From Wolbachia endosymbiont of Mansonella ozzardi (GTDB lineage: Bacteria > Pseudomonadota > Alphaproteobacteria > Rickettsiales > Anaplasmataceae): DNA of 10,142 bases. Under the pieces are notes generated by a model. That model did no database searches, had not been told where the DNA came from, and saw only the letters and a program-made list of their open reading frames with translations. The stretch lies in contig NZ_JADAKK010000046.1 of the NCBI RefSeq assembly GCF_020278625.1, forward strand, positions 1 to 10,142, in the 5' to 3' direction. A program made the translations under genes and the position numbers. Of the stretch, positions 8,178 through 10,142 are shown one piece after another (position 1 is the first letter of the stretch; the number at the start of each line of letters is the position of its first letter).

Positions 8178-10007
8178 ATGAAAAAATTTTTAGAGGGCTT
8201 ACTAATTTGGCTAGTAATAGTTGTACTTGTTTCGGTTGCCTATATCCAGTTTAGCGGAAATGTAGGAAAAAGCAAAACAACTATACCTTTTTCAGAGTTT
8301 TTAACTAGGCTGGAGGATAGTGAAATAGAAAGCGTTGTCATAAAAAATCAGAACATTGAAGGCAAGTTTAGGGATGGGTCAAGTTTTAACTCAAGTGGTG
8401 TTATATATAGTGACTTAATAAAAAGTTTGCATGACAGAAAAGTGAAATTCTCCTTTTCAACTGGAGATTCTGCAATGAACATCATTGGGGGATTACTTAT
8501 TCAATGGATCCCAACGTTTATTTTTATTGGGTTATTACTATTCCTTTTAAAACAAACGCAAGCAGGAGGCAACAGAACCATAAGCTTTGGCAAATCAAAA
8601 GCTAGACTCATGACTAGCGGAAAAAAAGTGACATTTGACGACGTTGCTGGAATTGATGAAGCAAAGGAAGAATTGGTAGAAATTGTTGATTTTCTTAAAC
8701 AAAGGCAAAAATTTCAAGTGTTGGGTGGAAAAATACCAAAAGGGTGCCTCTTGATTGGCTCTCCTGGAACTGGTAAGACCCTACTTGCTCGTGCGATTGC
8801 AGGTGAGGCTAATGTGCCATTCTTTAGCATTTCTGGATCTGATTTTGTCGAAATGTTTGTTGGTGTTGGCGCAAGTCGTGTGCGTGATATGTTCGATCAA
8901 GGCAAGAAACATGCTCCGTGTATAATTTTCATAGATGAAATAGACGCAGTGGGTAGGCATCGTGGCATTGGTCTTGGTGGTGGCAATGATGAAAGAGAAC
9001 AAACATTAAATCAGTTATTAGTTGAAATGGATGGTTTTGAGTCTAATGAAGGTGTGATAATAGTTGCTGCAACCAATCGTCCAGATGTTTTAGATCCAGC
9101 ACTGCTTAGACCTGGTCGTTTTGACCGTCAGATCACTATTTCTTTACCTGATATAAACGGGCGTGAAAAGATATTAAATACACATATAAAGAAAATATCG
9201 ATAGCACCAGATGTGAATGTAAAAACAGTTGCAAGAGGAACACCAGGTTTCTCAGGTGCCGATTTAGCAAACCTAGTGAATGAATCTGCGCTCATTGCTG
9301 CAAGAAGAAACAAAAAGATTGTTACTATGGATGATTTTGAATATGCACGTGACAAAGTGATGATGGGCGTGGAAAGGCGTTCCTTAGTTATGACAGAGGA
9401 AGAAAAAAAGCTCACTGCTTACCATGAGGCTGGCCACGCAATAGTTGCTGTTAATATGCCTGCCTCCGATCCGATACATAAGGCAACTATCATTCCAAGG
9501 GGTAGAGCCCTAGGTTTAGTCATGAGATTGCCGGAAACAGACAGAGTATCTCACACGAGAGAAAAGATGGTAACAGACATAACTGTTGCTATGGGTGGAA
9601 GAGTAGCAGAAGAGCTAATTTTTGGTTATGATAAAATCACAAGCGGTGCATCTTCGGATATAAAGCAAGCATCTGGTTTATCACGCGCTATGGTAACAAA
9701 ATGGGGAATGAGTGACAAAATAGGGCCGATATATCACAATCGTGAACAAAATGTGCATGGTTCTGATATAATTTCTGAAGACACTCTAAAGCTCATAGAT
9801 GAGGAAGTAAAACGAGTTGTATCTTCATGCTATGAAAAGGCAAGGAATATACTGACCAAACGCTGCAAAGACCTGGAACTTATCGCTGAAAACCTGCTGG
9901 AGTTTGAGACTTTAACAGGAGATGAAATCAAAGATATATTGAGTGGGAAAAAGATTGTGAGAAATGAAAACGAAAACAAGGAAAAGGTAAGAAAATCCTC
10001 TCTCTGA
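8178..10007 (+). CDS. ftsH: ATP-dependent membrane zinc metalloprotease FtsH
   Basis: FtsH is a hexameric AAA+ protease anchored in the inner membrane that degrades misfolded membrane proteins and short-lived regulators. The 609-residue protein shows, in order, a transmembrane segment at about 7-24, a periplasmic domain, a second transmembrane segment at about 104-124, FGKSKARLM, and an AAA domain with Walker A GSPGTGKT (194-201), pore-loop MFVG (226-229), Walker B IIFIDEID (249-256) and second region of homology [20 protein letters not shown] (298-317). The M41 protease domain follows with HEAGH (416-420) and the third zinc-ligand region [10 protein letters not shown] (Asp494). All catalytic residues are present. 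Walker A has Ser where most FtsH have Pro (GPPGTGKT). It is shorter than E. coli FtsH (about 645) because the segment after GPIYH lacks the usual VFLGR loop and the C-terminal tail is brief. No strong Shine-Dalgarno precedes ATG 8178, so coupling to tilS translation is likely. Confidence 0.97.
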   Translation: MKKFLEGLLIWLVIVVLVSVAYIQFSGNVGKSKTTIPFSEFLTRLEDSEIESVVIKNQNIEGKFRDGSSFNSSGVIYSDLIKSLHDRKVKFSFSTGDSAMNIIGGLLIQWIPTFIFIGLLLFLLKQTQAGGNRTISFGKSKARLMTSGKKVTFDDVAGIDEAKEELVEIVDFLKQRQKFQVLGGKIPKGCLLIGSPGTGKTLLARAIAGEANVPFFSISGSDFVEMFVGVGASRVRDMFDQGKKHAPCIIFIDEIDAVGRHRGIGLGGGNDEREQTLNQLLVEMDGFESNEGVIIVAATNRPDVLDPALLRPGRFDRQITISLPDINGREKILNTHIKKISIAPDVNVKTVARGTPGFSGADLANLVNESALIAARRNKKIVTMDDFEYARDKVMMGVERRSLVMTEEEKKLTAYHEAGHAIVAVNMPASDPIHKATIIPRGRALGLVMRLPETDRVSHTREKMVTDITVAMGGRVAEELIFGYDKITSGASSDIKQASGLSRAMVTKWGMSDKIGPIYHNREQNVHGSDIISEDTLKLIDEEVKRVVSSCYEKARNILTKRCKDLELIAENLLEFETLTGDEIKDILSGKKIVRNENENKEKVRKSSL

Positions 10008-10075
10008 TTAGAGCCCAATAAACTTTTTGCATAACAAATTTCTGGCAGTGCGTTGGATGAAGTGAAAAAAACTAC

Positions 10076-10104
10076 TTGACAACTTTAGCCGTCACCCTTG
10101 TCAT
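10076..10104 (+). promoter_or_regulatory. Putative promoter for a gene beyond the window
   Basis: A perfect TTGACA (10076-10081) is followed after 17 bases by TGTCAT (10099-10104), a weak -10. It lies in the spacer after ftsH, where no coding frame begins inside the window. It may serve a plus-strand gene just outside. Only the -35 match is strong. Confidence 0.3.
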
Positions 10105-10142
10105 AGTAATGAAGCTATTTATTTAACTTCCCAATCTGTGCA

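Noticed and set aside
8757-8782. Suspected defective Walker A in FtsH because of GSPGTGKT.
   Set aside because: The invariant Gly, Lys and Thr are present and the Walker B and second region of homology are intact, so ATP binding should be kept.
9997-10012. CTCT...AGAG inverted repeat at the ftsH stop codon.
   Set aside because: Four-base stem without a following T run; chance-level.

Overview
The window is AT-rich bacterial chromosome that fits Wolbachia (Alphaproteobacteria, Rickettsiales, Anaplasmataceae). This is a judgement from recognisable protein sequences, from the reduced gene set with repeat-rich intergenic DNA, and from a short palindromic repeat built around ATCCCAGTG / CACTGGGAT that I associate with Wolbachia genomes. 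No database search was run, and the strain or supergroup cannot be stated. No tRNA, rRNA, CRISPR array, intact insertion sequence or phage gene is visible.

The left half is on the minus strand. From right to left it holds a 476-residue gene recognised here as a degenerate M32-family carboxypeptidase, then mreB 20 bases downstream of it. About 950 bases of repeat-rich DNA without a convincing gene follow, and then yajC and glmS, closely spaced. The right half is on the plus strand: pal, tilS and ftsH. The two halves diverge from the region 5936-6210, which carries promoter-like sequences in both directions.

Most of the genes serve the envelope and central maintenance. GlmS makes glucosamine-6-phosphate for UDP-GlcNAc and lipid II. 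MreB is the actin-like organiser of lipid II-dependent envelope growth and division. Pal is a peptidoglycan-binding outer-membrane lipoprotein. YajC is an accessory subunit of the Sec translocon. FtsH is the membrane-anchored quality-control protease. TilS makes lysidine in the tRNA that reads AUA. The order pal-tilS-ftsH looks like a reduced form of the alphaproteobacterial tol-pal cluster (pal, ybgF/cpoB, tilS, ftsH, glmM), with ybgF absent and no glmM within the 135 bases after ftsH.

The most notable observation is the M32-family protein. It keeps the family's overall pattern and several conserved blocks, but its HEXXH zinc-binding motif reads RCSGH, the DXRXT motif appears deleted, and the QDXHW block reads QDEYW. 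It therefore looks like an intact reading frame for a catalytically dead peptidase. Other points are a GTG start that puts the catalytic cysteine of GlmS at position 2, a small hairpin that covers the tilS start codon, and at least five diverged copies of one palindromic repeat family.
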